A stretch of 64,000 nt of DNA from Methylobacterium nonmethylotrophicum (GTDB lineage Bacteria; Pseudomonadota; Alphaproteobacteria; Rhizobiales; Beijerinckiaceae): assembly GCF_004745635.1 (NCBI RefSeq), contig NZ_SRLB01000029.1, positions 1 to 64,000 of the forward strand, given 5' to 3'. The stretch's first letter is position 1; the number at the start of each line of letters is the position of its first letter. The notes beneath the pieces were generated by a model that saw nothing but the letters and a program-made list of their open reading frames with translations, was not told the origin of the DNA and ran no database searches. Of this stretch, positions 17,701 through 25,487 are shown piece after piece. The position numbers and the translations under genes are program-made.

Positions 17701-18298
17701 CGCGCAGACCCCCGTCGCCGACGAGACCGCCCCTGCGGAGGCGATCGCCGACGCGCCGGCGGCCGACGCGACCGCCACGCCGGCGGAGCCGATCGTCATC
17801 GAGGTGTGGCGGATGCACCGCCACCAGCGCAACCACGCGCCGCGCCACCAGGGCCGCGGCCGGCCGCAGGACGGCCAGCAGCGCGACGGCCGTCCCCGCG
17901 GCTTCCCGCGCCCCGACCAGCGGCCGGAGGGCGGCGAGGGGGCGAGCCCGGAGCAGCGCGCCCATCGCGGCCCCCGCGACGGCCAGCGCTGGGGCGACCG
18001 GCGCGGCGCCGACCGTCCTGCCGGGGAAGGCCGGCCCGAGGCCCGCTTCGAGGGCCGCGGGCCCGAGAAGAGCGGCGGCGAGGGCCGCCGCGACGGGCGT
18101 CCCCCGCGCGGTCCGCATCCGGGCGGACGCGAGGGCGGGCGTCCGCCGCAGGACCGGCGCGACGGCGCGCCCCGCAACGGCGGCATGCACGAGTCCCGGC
18201 CGCCGCGGCGCGAGCGCGCCCCGGATCCGGATTCCCCCTTCGCCAAGCTGCTCGCCCTCAAGGCGCAGATGGAGGCGAGGGACGGCGACAAGCGCTGA
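14771..18298 (+). CDS. Suv3-like DEAD/DEAH RNA helicase with long disordered tail
   Basis: About 1175 residues. The N-terminal ~800 match the Suv3 (SUPV3L1) group: Walker A GPTNTGKT (20-27), DEIQ in place of DEAD/DEAH, IGSATMEPL, then helicase C with VATDAVGMGLNLD and QIAGRAGRH. In mitochondria the family unwinds RNA for the degradosome, so a role in RNA turnover is inferred. From about residue 850 there is a ~170-residue Ala/Glu/Pro-rich acidic segment, then an Arg/Gly-rich tail (RNHAPRHQGRGRPQDG, RRDGRPPRGPHPGG) likely to bind RNA. GTG at 14729 with GGAG upstream is an alternative start. The S4 RNA-binding gene follows 6 bases after the stop. Confidence 0.87.
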   Translation: MTRRSLSPQARLRGATAVLGPTNTGKTHLAIERMLGHPTGMIGLPLRLLAREVYHRVVERVGPERVALVTGEEKIKPNRPSYWICTAEAMPRDNTVDFVGIDEIQLGADRDRGHTFTDRLLHQRGREETLLIGSATMEPLVKALIPGIHVTTRPRLSQLSFAGSRKLSRLPHRSAIVAFSAEEVYAIAELLRRQRGGAAVVLGALSPRTRNAQVELYQSGEVDYLVATDAVGMGLNLDVDHVAFASNRKYDGTRFRDLSPSEMAQIAGRAGRHLRDGTFGTTGRCPALEAEMVEALESHTFEPLRMLQWRNPDLDFGSVDALRRSLAEHPTERGLTRAPIGDDEAALDLLAKEDDIRDYATSKSAVERLWAVCGVPDYRKSAIQTHADLIAQLFRFLMRGLAGRIPVDWFAQHVAMVDRTDGDIDALSQRIAHVRTWTYVANRPDWLADPEHWQGETRRVEDRLSDALHERLASRFVDRRTSVLMRRLRENTMLEAEITAGGDVTVEGQHVGHLHGFQFVPDPGAEGQEAKTLRSAAEKALASEIEARADRFAAAADAALVLSNDGTIRWTGNPVAKLVPGEKLYAPALRLLADEQLSGAAREKVEARLDAWLKAHIVRLLGPALELEAAADLTGLARGIGFQVAEALGVLERAKVLNEMRSLDQEGRAALRKHGVRFGAYHITMPALLKPAPRTLAAQLWALQNGGLDQRGLDEIAHLAGSGRTSMPVDPEIAKGLYRAAGFRVCGGRAVRVDILERLADLIRPAIAYVPGTTPGEPPPGAADKDGFVPTVGMTSLVGCSGEDFASILKSLGYVVDRRPGPAITVPLRPAAPTVPVQPTQRTAEGAEAQAGEDAAHETEAAAEAAAGEGHQPGMPADAEVTAEAAAEGASAEGAPTGETATEDAPAFEEAAEPAEAVAAAPEAPVSHQEAAPESASAVEASPPEEAPAPAAAETVDAAPEDIAQAEVAQAETAEPAAQTPVADETAPAEAIADAPAADATATPAEPIVIEVWRMHRHQRNHAPRHQGRGRPQDGQQRDGRPRGFPRPDQRPEGGEGASPEQRAHRGPRDGQRWGDRRGADRPAGEGRPEARFEGRGPEKSGGEGRRDGRPPRGPHPGGREGGRPPQDRRDGAPRNGGMHESRPPRRERAPDPDSPFAKLLALKAQMEARDGDKR

Positions 18299-18304
18299 CC
18301 GACG

Positions 18305-18586
18305 ATGCGCGCGGACCGGCAGCGCCTCGACAAGTGGCTGTGGTTCGCGCGCTTCGCCAAGACGCGTTCCCTGGCTGCGCGCCTGATCGAGGACGGCTTC
18401 GTGCGGGTGAACGGCCAGCGGGCCGACGCGCCCTCCAAGGCCGTGGCGGTGGGGGACGTCGTCACGGTCGCGGCCCAGCACGTCACGGCCGCGGTGCGGG
18501 TGCTCGATCTCGGCATGCGCCGGGGCCCGGCGCCGGAGGCCCGGCTGCTTTACGCGGATCTCTCGGCCGACGAGGCCGGGAGCTGA
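18305..18586 (+). CDS. RNA-binding S4 domain protein (Hsp15-like)
   Basis: A 93-residue protein made almost entirely of an S4 domain, with RLDKWLWFARFAKTRSLAARLIEDG at the N-terminus, as in Hsp15 (HslR), which recycles stalled 50S subunits. FVRVNGQRADAPSKAVAVGD completes the fold. It starts 6 bases after the helicase gene, so the two RNA-related proteins are co-transcribed. The C-terminal basic extension of E. coli Hsp15 is missing, so the target may differ. Confidence 0.9.
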   Translation: MRADRQRLDKWLWFARFAKTRSLAARLIEDGFVRVNGQRADAPSKAVAVGDVVTVAAQHVTAAVRVLDLGMRRGPAPEARLLYADLSADEAGS

Positions 18587-18742
18587 CGCGGAAAAACGTG
18601 ACGCGAAGGCGACGCTTGTCCCGCAACGCAGCACGTTCACCCACCGGGCGGCTTGCAAGCCCGCCGTCCCGGGTCTAAGGCCCGCCCCATACGCCCGGGC
18701 GCCGCGCATGCGCCCCCCACGCCTTCGAGGTTGCACCGGCCC

Positions 18743-19081
18743 ATGACCTACGTCGTCACCGACAACTGCATCAAGTGCAAGTACATGGACTGCGTGGAGG
18801 TGTGTCCGGTCGACTGCTTCTACGAGGGCGAGAACATGCTCGTCATCCAGCCGGACGAGTGCATCGATTGCGGCGTGTGCGAGCCCGAATGCCCGGCCGA
18901 GGCGATCAAGCCCGACACCGAGCCGGGCCTCGAGAGCTGGTTGAAGCTGAACGCCGACATGGCCAAGAACTGGCCCAACATCACCCAGAAGAAGCCCGCC
19001 CCGGCCGACGCCAAGGAGTGGGACGGCAAGCCGGGAAAGTTCGAGGCGCATTTCTCGGCCAATCCCGGCTCCGGCGACTGA
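18743..19081 (+). CDS. fdxA: seven-iron ferredoxin FdxA
   Basis: A 112-residue bacterial-type ferredoxin. Two cluster motifs are seen, CIKCKYMDCVEVCP (3Fe-4S/4Fe-4S side) and CIDCGVCEPECP (4Fe-4S), followed by a C-terminal extension (ESWLKLNADMAKNWPNITQKK), characteristic of the FdxA/7Fe group. It is a soluble electron carrier. The start MTYVVTDNC is the family N-terminus. It is monocistronic, 157 bases after the S4 gene. Confidence 0.96.
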   Translation: MTYVVTDNCIKCKYMDCVEVCPVDCFYEGENMLVIQPDECIDCGVCEPECPAEAIKPDTEPGLESWLKLNADMAKNWPNITQKKPAPADAKEWDGKPGKFEAHFSANPGSGD

Positions 19082-19231
19082 TCCGGCCGGCGGCGCTCCG
19101 GCCGGGACGCTGCCGGACCGGGATCATCGCGATCCCTGTCCGGGCCGCATGGCCGGTCTGCGGCGGGTCCGCCAAGCTGGTGAAACATGGTGCAGGGTGC
19201 CCGCGTCACCACGCAGGGCGCCTGAATTTTT

Positions 19232-19260
19232 TTGATTTTCGGGCCTCTTCGTGCTAGCTT
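19232..19260 (+). promoter_or_regulatory. candidate sigma-70 promoter in the fdxA-carD gap
   Basis: TTGATT (19232-19237) and TAGCTT (19255-19260) are spaced 17 bases apart in an AT-rich island that includes T7 at 19227-19233. The T7 follows CAGGGCGCCTG and could instead end fdxA transcription. The 447-base gap 19082-19528 also holds a perfect TTGACA at 19401-19406 without a clear -10, and a second T6 near 19315. No gene was recognised in it. Confidence 0.4.
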
Positions 19261-19528
19261 CCTGATCGCCGTCGCTTGCGTCCGACGTGCGGCCTCCGCC
19301 CACCGAGCGGGAATTTTTTCGATGGGGCGAGGCGGCATGCGATCAGCCGAGGTGGATCTTATCCGGTCCGCAGCGCGTTCGGACGTTCCTTAGCTATGGT
19401 TTGACAGGGACTGGCGGGCGCCCCTCGGGTCGTCCGGCAGGCGCGTATTTTTCGCCGGGCGCCCTGACCCGGATGAACGATCCGGTCGCGGACATTGCCG
19501 CGAACGGTGACCTGGAGGCCACCCCCGC

Positions 19529-20116
19529 ATGACGACCGCCAAGAAGACGACCGCCGCCCGGCAGGGCTTCAAGACCGGCGAAGCGATCGTGTACCCAGCC
19601 CACGGTGTCGGCCGCATCACGGCCATCGAGGAGCAGGAGATCGCCGGCTACAAGCTCGAGCTGTTCGTGGTGTCGTTCGAGAAGGACAAGATGGTCCTGC
19701 GGGTCCCGACCGCCAAGGCGAACGCGGTCGGCATGCGCAAGCTCGCCGAGCCCGAGCTGGTCACGAAGGCGCTCGACGTGCTCACCGGCCGCGCCCGGGT
19801 GAAGCGCACCATGTGGTCGCGCCGGGCCCAGGAATACGAGGCGAAGATCAATTCCGGCGACCTGATCGCCGTCACCGAGGTGGTGCGCGACCTCTACCGG
19901 TCCGACGCCCAGCCCGAGCAATCCTACTCCGAGCGCCAGCTCTACGAGGCGGCCCTCGACCGGGTGGTGCGCGAGATCGCGGCGGTCAACCGCATCACCG
20001 ACACCGAGTCGCTCAAGCTCATCGAGCAGAGCCTCGCCAAGTCGCCGCGCCGCGCCAAGAACGCCGAGGCCGATGCCGAGGGCGAGGACATCCAGGACGA
20101 GGCCGAGGCCGCCTGA
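19529..20116 (+). CDS. carD: CarD family RNA polymerase-binding regulator
   Basis: A 195-residue protein. The N-terminal Tudor-like RNAP-interacting domain (KTGEAIVYPAHGVGRITAIEEQEI, then FVVSFEKDKMVLRVP) binds the RNAP beta subunit. The helical C-terminal domain carries the conserved Trp in TMWSRRAQEYEAKINSGD, which stabilises open complexes at rRNA and growth promoters. The acidic tail EAEA ends it. ATG 19529 has GGAGG about 10 bases upstream. An intrinsic terminator follows. Confidence 0.96.
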   Translation: MTTAKKTTAARQGFKTGEAIVYPAHGVGRITAIEEQEIAGYKLELFVVSFEKDKMVLRVPTAKANAVGMRKLAEPELVTKALDVLTGRARVKRTMWSRRAQEYEAKINSGDLIAVTEVVRDLYRSDAQPEQSYSERQLYEAALDRVVREIAAVNRITDTESLKLIEQSLAKSPRRAKNAEADAEGEDIQDEAEAA

Positions 20117-20148
20117 GCCTTCGCGCCGCATAAACTCCAGACGAACGG

Positions 20149-20172
20149 GAGCCCGGCCATCGCGCCGGGCTC
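20149..20172 (+). terminator. terminator hairpin after carD
   Basis: GAGCCCGGC (20149-20157) pairs with GCCGGGCTC (20164-20172) with a 6-base loop, followed by TCGCGTTT. It lies 33 bases after the carD stop codon. The T tract is weak. Confidence 0.65.
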
Positions 20173-20287
20173 TCGCGTTTCCGGCAGCCCCCTGCTCCCG
20201 AGCCTCAGGGCGTTCATGCCCTCACGGCAAGTTCGGATCGGTACGTTCGCGAGGAAATCGTGCCGTCGACGATTTTTTCGCAATGCG

Positions 20288-20313
20288 GGAACCGCGGGGG
20301 CGGTCGCGCCGTT
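20288..20313 (+). promoter_or_regulatory. EcfG-type general stress promoter of rpoH
   Basis: GGAAC (20288-20292), 17 bases, CGTT (20310-20313): a full match to the GGAAC-N16/17-CGTT consensus of EcfG/RpoE2 sigma factors. It points at rpoH, whose ATG lies about 85 bases downstream. In Sinorhizobium meliloti rpoH2 is known to be under RpoE2 control, which fits. Confidence 0.7.
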
Positions 20314-20397
20314 GTCGCAGGCCTTGCGGTGTCTCGGGCGCGTTGCGCCACGACCTCATCGCGACACACAGCGCTCACCAAAGCGGCGGAGGCGGGG

Positions 20398-21276
20398 ATG
20401 GCGGAAATCGCAGGCATACGTCGGCAGTTCGTACGAGTTGCGATGGATGCCCCCTTCCTCGAGAGGGAGGAAGAGCGCGGCCTGGCGGTGCGCTGGAAGG
20501 ACGAGCGCGACGAGCAGGCCCTGCACCGCCTGATCTCCGCCCATATGCGCCTCGTGATCGCGCTGGCGGGACGCTTCCGCCACTACGGCCTGCCGATGGC
20601 CGACCTCGTCCAGGAAGGCCATGTCGGCCTGATGGAAGCCGCCGCCCGCTTCGAGCCGGAGCGGGACGTGCGCTTCTCGACCTACGCGACCTGGTGGATC
20701 CGGGCCTCGATCCAGGACTACATCCTGCGCAACTGGTCGATCGTGCGCGGCGGCACCTCCTCGGCCCAGAAGGCCCTGTTCTTCAACCTCCGGCGCCTGC
20801 GCGCCCGCCTGATGCAGTCGACGGACGAGCGCGTCGGCGACGAGATCCACCGCCGCATCGCCACGGCCATCGGCGTCTCCCGCGAGGACGTCGCGCTGAT
20901 GGATGCGCGCCTCTCCGGCCCGGACATGTCCCTCAACGCCCCGGTCGGCGACGACGGCGAGGCCTCGGCCGAGCGCGTCGACTTCCTGGTCGACACCTCA
21001 CCCCTGCCGGACGAGACGGTCTCGGACGCGGTCGACGGCGAGCGGCGTCTGACCTGGCTGCGGCAGGCTCTCACCGTGCTCTCGGAGCGCGAGCTGCGCA
21101 TCCTGCACGAGCGGCGCCTCGCCGAGGATCAGGCGACCCTGGAGGCCCTGGGCCACCGCCTCGGCATCTCGAAGGAGCGCGTCCGCCAGATCGAGAACCG
21201 CGCCCTCGAGAAGCTTCGCCGCGCCTTGGCCGAGCGTTTCCCGCAATCGAATGCCGGCATGGGCGCCTACGTCTGA
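20398..21276 (+). CDS. rpoH: RNA polymerase sigma-32 factor (RpoH2-like)
   Basis: A 292-residue alternative sigma factor of the RpoH family. Region 2 contains HRLISAHMRLVIALAGRF, GLPMADLVQEGHVGLMEAAARF and the -10 binding STYATWWIRASIQDYILRNWS. The RpoH box-like segment SSAQKALFFNLRRLR follows, and region 4 ends in LGISKERVRQIENRALEKLR. ATG 20398 has a strong GGAGG 6 bases upstream; longer in-frame starts would swallow the promoter at 20288-20313. Alphaproteobacteria usually carry several RpoH paralogues. The EcfG-type promoter suggests this is the stress-induced RpoH2 rather than the heat-shock RpoH1. Confidence 0.93.
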   Translation: MAEIAGIRRQFVRVAMDAPFLEREEERGLAVRWKDERDEQALHRLISAHMRLVIALAGRFRHYGLPMADLVQEGHVGLMEAAARFEPERDVRFSTYATWWIRASIQDYILRNWSIVRGGTSSAQKALFFNLRRLRARLMQSTDERVGDEIHRRIATAIGVSREDVALMDARLSGPDMSLNAPVGDDGEASAERVDFLVDTSPLPDETVSDAVDGERRLTWLRQALTVLSERELRILHERRLAEDQATLEALGHRLGISKERVRQIENRALEKLRRALAERFPQSNAGMGAYV

Positions 21277-21457
21277 GGGCCTGGCGGTCGGATTTCGGGG
21301 CCTGAAGCCTTCTTGCGTCTTCCGGGGCCGCGCAGCGGGGCCCGGACTGCCGAGGGCGGGTCCGGACGATCGAGACGCGCACGGAACGCCGGCGCGTCTG
21401 CCCTGAGGCTGACACGAGCCGGCCCTTCGGCGGCGCGCGTGGGCGGATCGGCCTCGA

Positions 21458-22144
21458 TCAACCCGCGGTCACGACGGACACCTCCACCTCGTCCTCCACC
21501 GCCCAGGCGAACCGCGCGCCGTCGGCGAGGACACGCGACGCTGCCCGCAGCGACAGGCCTGCCCGCGCCAGACGCCAGGCCGCGCCATCCGGGCCGAGCC
21601 GGACCGTGCTCGGCTCGGCGACCAGGCCCTCGCCGGTCGCCTTCAGGCAGGCTTCCTTGACCGACCACAGCTCCAGCGCGCGGCGCGGCCGTGCATCCGC
21701 GGGCAGAGCCCGGTACTCGGCGAGCTCGGCCGGGTGCAGGAAGACCGGTGCGATCCTGTCCCAGTCCACCGGCCGGGCGGCGCCCTCGACGTCCACGCCG
21801 ATCCGGCCGCAGGTCGACAGGCCGACGGCCACCCAGCCGCCGCCGTGACTGAGATTGAGGTCGAGATCCGGCATCCCATGCAGAAACGGCCGGCCGCATC
21901 CGTCCCGCGCCAGGACGATCGTGCCCGGAGCGCTGCCGAGCCATGGGGCCAGCAGGACGCGCAGCAGGCCGTGCGCCGCCTCGCGCTCCAGCCGATCGTG
22001 CTCCTGCCGGAAACGGGCGATGCGGGCGGTCTCGTCTGCCGGCAGCGCCCTGCGCTCCGCCGGGACCTGCGCCACGGCGGCGGCCGGGACCGCCACCGCC
22101 AGCGCCCCGCCGCCATAGACGAGATCCGAGAGGTTCACCGCCAT
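21458..22144 (-). CDS. 4'-phosphopantetheinyl transferase (Sfp type)
   Basis: A 228-residue PPTase that loads phosphopantetheine from CoA onto carrier proteins. The diagnostic motifs are present: LNLSHGGGWVAVG, GRIGVDVEG (Mg ligands Asp and Glu) and WSVKEACLKATGEG. The broad-specificity Sfp class modifies acyl or peptidyl carriers. A possible client in this window is the special acyl carrier AcpXL at 46758, but this is only inference. It is convergent with rpoH, with 181 bases between the stops. No other biosynthetic genes adjoin it. Confidence 0.92.
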   Translation of the reverse strand: MAVNLSDLVYGGGALAVAVPAAAVAQVPAERRALPADETARIARFRQEHDRLEREAAHGLLRVLLAPWLGSAPGTIVLARDGCGRPFLHGMPDLDLNLSHGGGWVAVGLSTCGRIGVDVEGAARPVDWDRIAPVFLHPAELAEYRALPADARPRRALELWSVKEACLKATGEGLVAEPSTVRLGPDGAAWRLARAGLSLRAASRVLADGARFAWAVEDEVEVSVVTAG

Positions 22145-22195
22145 CGCCCCGTCCGCCCCACCCCGGCGAGCTAAAGCACGGGGAACCCGCGCGCG

Positions 22196-23158
22196 TCACG
22201 CCTCCTGAAGATCGTACAGGGCGGCGAGCTCGGCCTCGTCGAGGGGGATGCCGCGCGGCGAGAGCTGCTCGGCGAGCTGGCGCGACGCGAAGGCGATGAA
22301 GCTGCGGGTCTTGGCCGGCAGGAGCCGCGAGGTCGTCACGATGAAGACCGGGCTCGGCGGTCCCCGCCACTCGGGCAGCACCTGCTCCAGCCGGCCGGCC
22401 TCCACGTCCTGCTCGACATCGATCGCCTGAAGCAGGGCGATGCCGTGCCCCGCCACCGCGAAGCGCCGAGCCATGCCCTGGCTGTTGCTCGAGACCGTGC
22501 TGCCGACCGAGACCGAGACCATCGCGTCGTCCCGCGCCAGGGGCCAGGCGCTCGCCGCGGCCGGCGGACCGACCACGATCGCGTGGTGGCGCGCGAGTTC
22601 CGCCGGGACCGCCGGCCGTCCGGCCCGGTCCAGGTAGTCGGGTGCGGCGAACAGGGCGTTCTGGAGCTGGGCCACCTTGCGGGTGATCATCGAGGTCTCC
22701 CGCGGCGCCCCGACCGCCACCGCCAGGTCGTAGCCGTCCTGTGCGAGGTCGACGAGGTGCGGCCAGAGATCGAGATGCACCCGCACCTGCGCGTGCCGGA
22801 GCGAGAACTCCGCCGCGACGGCCGAGAGGTGGTGCATCACCCAGGGATCCGGCGGCGCCGCGATCTTGAGGAGACCGCTCGGTCCCTTCGCCTGCGCGAT
22901 CAGCTCGTCGAAAGTGCGCTGCGCCTCCTCCACAAGCCGGGTGGCCTGCGCGTAATAGGCCTCGCCATGCGGGGTCAGGACGAGCTTTCGGGTGGTCCGG
23001 TCGAGCAGGCGCAGGCCGATCGAGGCCTCGAACTGCGTGATGCGCCGGGAGAGGGACGAGATCGGCACGTCGAGCGCCACAGCGGCCTGGCTGAAGCTCT
23101 TCCGCTTCGCGACCTCGACGAAGAGCGCCATGTCGCGAAGGACTTGCGGGTGGGCCAA
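22196..23158 (-). CDS. LysR family transcriptional regulator
   Basis: A 320-residue LTTR. The winged helix-turn-helix covers residues 8-66 (FVEVAKRKSFSQAAVALDVP, SSLSRRITQFEASIG). The periplasmic-binding-like effector domain runs from about 90 to 295 (GLLKIAAPPDPWVMHHL). The effector and targets are unknown. It belongs to the group with PISSLSRRI and few Cys, often annotated as DsdC/CrgA-like. It stands 52 bases upstream, in its own direction, of the PPTase gene and may share its transcript. An AT-rich twin TCTAGA element lies about 60-85 bases before its start, where an autoregulatory operator would be expected. Confidence 0.92.
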   Translation of the reverse strand: MAHPQVLRDMALFVEVAKRKSFSQAAVALDVPISSLSRRITQFEASIGLRLLDRTTRKLVLTPHGEAYYAQATRLVEEAQRTFDELIAQAKGPSGLLKIAAPPDPWVMHHLSAVAAEFSLRHAQVRVHLDLWPHLVDLAQDGYDLAVAVGAPRETSMITRKVAQLQNALFAAPDYLDRAGRPAVPAELARHHAIVVGPPAAASAWPLARDDAMVSVSVGSTVSSNSQGMARRFAVAGHGIALLQAIDVEQDVEAGRLEQVLPEWRGPPSPVFIVTTSRLLPAKTRSFIAFASRQLAEQLSPRGIPLDEAELAALYDLQEA

Positions 23159-23215
23159 GCGGGAATCTCCGGGCGACGGCCGGTGACGCAGGATCGCGCG
23201 CCCCGGTTATGATCG

Positions 23216-23241
23216 TCTAGATGATAATTTGCAACTCTAGA
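23216..23241. promoter_or_regulatory. twin TCTAGA element upstream of the LysR gene
   Basis: TCTAGA occurs at 23216-23221 and again at 23236-23241. The centres are 20 bases apart (two helical turns), in the most AT-rich stretch of a 313-base gap (23159-23471) that otherwise shows no gene. It could be a LysR operator and promoter region for the regulator. Inference only. Confidence 0.35.
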
Positions 23242-23471
23242 TAAGGAAACTCCACATCGCCTCTGCGGAAGGCCCATGATCGAGACGGGTCGGTCGCGCC
23301 CTTGCCGCAGGGCGGCCTCATCCGCCGGCGCAGACGAAGCCGGCTCATTCAACCCGGACAGGCACAACCGCTGACACAACCACTGCCCGGCCGGTTGACG
23401 CAGGGCGCTCCCGCGGGGCAACACCGCGGCGCCGACGCGGACGACGCGGCGTCGGCGGACCGGAGTCCCGC

Positions 23472-24713
23472 ATGTCTCATCCCGTCTCGCCGCTCGCGCC
23501 CAAGCACCAGCCCGCCCTGCCGCCGATCGCCGGCGTGCGCCTCGCCACCGCGCAGGCCGGCATCCGCTACCGCGGCCGCACCGACGTGCTGCTGGTCCTG
23601 CTCGATCCCGGCACCCGGGCCGCGGGCGTCTTCACCCGCTCGAAATGCCCCTCGGCGGCGGTCGACTGGTGCCGCGAGACCCTGCGGGACGGCCGCGAGG
23701 CCCGGGCGCTCGTGGTCAATTCCGGCAACGCCAACGCCTTCACGGGCCTCAAGGGCCGCGACTCGGTGCGGCTCACCGCCGAGATCGCCGGCAAGGCGGC
23801 GGATTGCGCACCGGCTGAGGTCTTCATCGCCTCGACCGGCGTGATCGGCGAGCCCCTCGACGCCACCAAGTTCGACGGCGTGCTGGCCGAGTGCGCCGGC
23901 CGCACCGGTCCCGACGCGGAACGCTGGACCGAGGCCGCCCGCGCCATCATGACCACCGACACCTTCCCGAAGCTCGCCACCCGCCGGGTGCGGCTCGGCG
24001 ACGCCGAGGTGACGATCAACGGCATCGCCAAGGGCGCCGGCATGATCGCCCCCGACATGGCGACGATGCTCTCCTTCGTGTTCACCGACGCCGACCTGCC
24101 GGCCGAGGTGCTGCAGGGGCTCCTGACCCGCGGCGTCGCCAGGAGCTTCAACTGCTGCACCGTCGACGGCGACACCTCGACCTCCGACACCCTGATGCTG
24201 TTCGCCACGGGGAAGGCCGGCAACGCGCCGGTCGCCTCCGCCGACGATCCGGCCCTGGCCGGGTTCGCGGAAGGACTCGACGACCTCCTCATCGAGCTCG
24301 CCCAGCTCGTCGCCCGCGACGGCGAGGGCGCGCGCAAGTTCGTGACCGTCGAGGTCGGGGGCGCGACCGACGACGCCTCGGCCCACCGCGTCGCGATGTC
24401 GATCGCCAACTCGCCCCTGGTGAAGACCGCGGTGGCGGGCGAGGACGCCAATTGGGGCCGCGTCGTGATGGCGGTCGGCAAGGCCGGCGAGCCCGCCGAC
24501 CGCGACCGCCTGGCGATCTGGTTCGGCGACGTGCGCGTCGCCGTCGAGGGCGCCCGCGATCCCGGCTACGACGAGGAGGCGGCCTCCGCGGCGATGCGCG
24601 GCGACGCGGTGACGATCCGGGTCGATCTCGGCCTCGGCGCCGGCACCGCCAGGGTCTGGACCTGCGACCTGACCAAGGCCTATGTCGAGATCAACGGGGA
24701 TTACCGCTCGTGA
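23472..24713 (+). CDS. argJ: bifunctional glutamate N-acetyltransferase/ornithine acetyltransferase
   Basis: A 413-residue ArgJ, transferring acetyl from N-acetylornithine to glutamate (cyclic arginine pathway) and possibly making N-acetylglutamate from acetyl-CoA. The autocleavage site and Thr nucleophile lie in KGAGMIAPDMATML (ATML; about residue 199). The oxyanion-hole region is in IASTGVIGEPL, and the C-terminus carries GEDANWGRVVMAVGKAG. ATG 23472. The SIMPL gene begins inside its stop codon (GTGA), so the two are translationally coupled. Confidence 0.96.
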   Translation: MSHPVSPLAPKHQPALPPIAGVRLATAQAGIRYRGRTDVLLVLLDPGTRAAGVFTRSKCPSAAVDWCRETLRDGREARALVVNSGNANAFTGLKGRDSVRLTAEIAGKAADCAPAEVFIASTGVIGEPLDATKFDGVLAECAGRTGPDAERWTEAARAIMTTDTFPKLATRRVRLGDAEVTINGIAKGAGMIAPDMATMLSFVFTDADLPAEVLQGLLTRGVARSFNCCTVDGDTSTSDTLMLFATGKAGNAPVASADDPALAGFAEGLDDLLIELAQLVARDGEGARKFVTVEVGGATDDASAHRVAMSIANSPLVKTAVAGEDANWGRVVMAVGKAGEPADRDRLAIWFGDVRVAVEGARDPGYDEEAASAAMRGDAVTIRVDLGLGAGTARVWTCDLTKAYVEINGDYRS

Positions 24714-25423
24714 GGGCGGCGCTCGCCGGCCTGCTCGCCCTCGGCCTTGCCGGTGCGGCGGCCGCGCAGGACGCGCCGCCCGGCCGGATCAGCGTCGTCG
24801 GCCGGGCGAGCCGGGAGGTGGCGCCGGACTTCGCCAGCGTGGAGGTCGCGGTCGAGAGCCGCGGCCCCACTCCCGCGGCCGCCCTCGACCAGACCTCGAC
24901 GGCGGCCCGCAAGGTGACGGACCTTGCGGGTGAGTTCGGCATCACCGGCCCCGATCTCGCCACCGCCGCCGTGTCCCTGCGCCCGGCGACCAAGATGGTG
25001 CGGGACCCGGGCGGCCAGATGCGCGAGGCGACCGACGGCTACCTCGCCCGCAATGCCGTCACCATGCGGGTGCGCGATCTCGCGCGTCTCGGCCCCCTGA
25101 TGCGCCGCCTCCTCGACGGCGGCGCCGACCGGATCGGCGGCGTGACCTTCGGCCTCGCCGATCCGGGGCAGACCGAGACCATCGTGCGGGCGGAGGCCGT
25201 CCGGGATGCCCGCCGCCAGGCCGAGACCCTGGCGGAGGCCGCCGGCCTGCGGCTCGGCCGGCTCGAGAGCATCGTCTCGCCGCCGCGGGACGGCGCGCCG
25301 ATGCCGGTCAACGCCCGCGCCTTCGCCGCCAAGGCCGCGCCCGCCGGCGTCGCGGTGCCGGTCGAGCCCGGCACCCTCGCGGTCGAGGCCGCGGTCGAGG
25401 TCACCTACCTGGTCGCGCCCTGA
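24710..25423 (+). CDS. SIMPL domain (DUF541) secreted protein
   Basis: A 237-residue periplasmic protein. The signal peptide (RAALAGLLALGLAGAAAAQ) is followed by the SIMPL domain: GRISVVGRASREVAPDFASVEVAVES, the DLARLGPLMRRLLDGGADRIGG segment, and DARRQAETLAEAAGLRLGRLESI. Family members form oligomeric rings in the periplasm, but their function is poorly known. The GTG start at 24710 overlaps the argJ stop by 4 bases. Confidence 0.88.
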   Translation: MRAALAGLLALGLAGAAAAQDAPPGRISVVGRASREVAPDFASVEVAVESRGPTPAAALDQTSTAARKVTDLAGEFGITGPDLATAAVSLRPATKMVRDPGGQMREATDGYLARNAVTMRVRDLARLGPLMRRLLDGGADRIGGVTFGLADPGQTETIVRAEAVRDARRQAETLAEAAGLRLGRLESIVSPPRDGAPMPVNARAFAAKAAPAGVAVPVEPGTLAVEAAVEVTYLVAP

Positions 25424-25436
25424 CGGGCGCGACACC

Positions 25437-25460
25437 CGCGCCCTGACGGGCGCGGCCTTT
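25437..25460 (+). terminator. hairpin after the SIMPL gene
   Basis: CGCGCCC (25437-25443) pairs with GGGCGCG (25448-25454), then GCCTTTTC. An alternative pairing uses an upstream GGGCGCG (25425-25431) with the same CGCGCCC, so two mutually exclusive hairpins are possible. It lies just before the mutT ribosome binding site. Confidence 0.5.
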
Positions 25461-25487
25461 TCTCACCCTTCAGGCGAGCCGCCCCGC

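Noticed and set aside
14789..19051. 1420-codon minus-strand open frame
   Set aside because: It is antisense to the Suv3-like helicase, S4 and fdxA genes and shows only Arg/Gly/Leu-rich low-complexity sequence, a by-product of high GC3.
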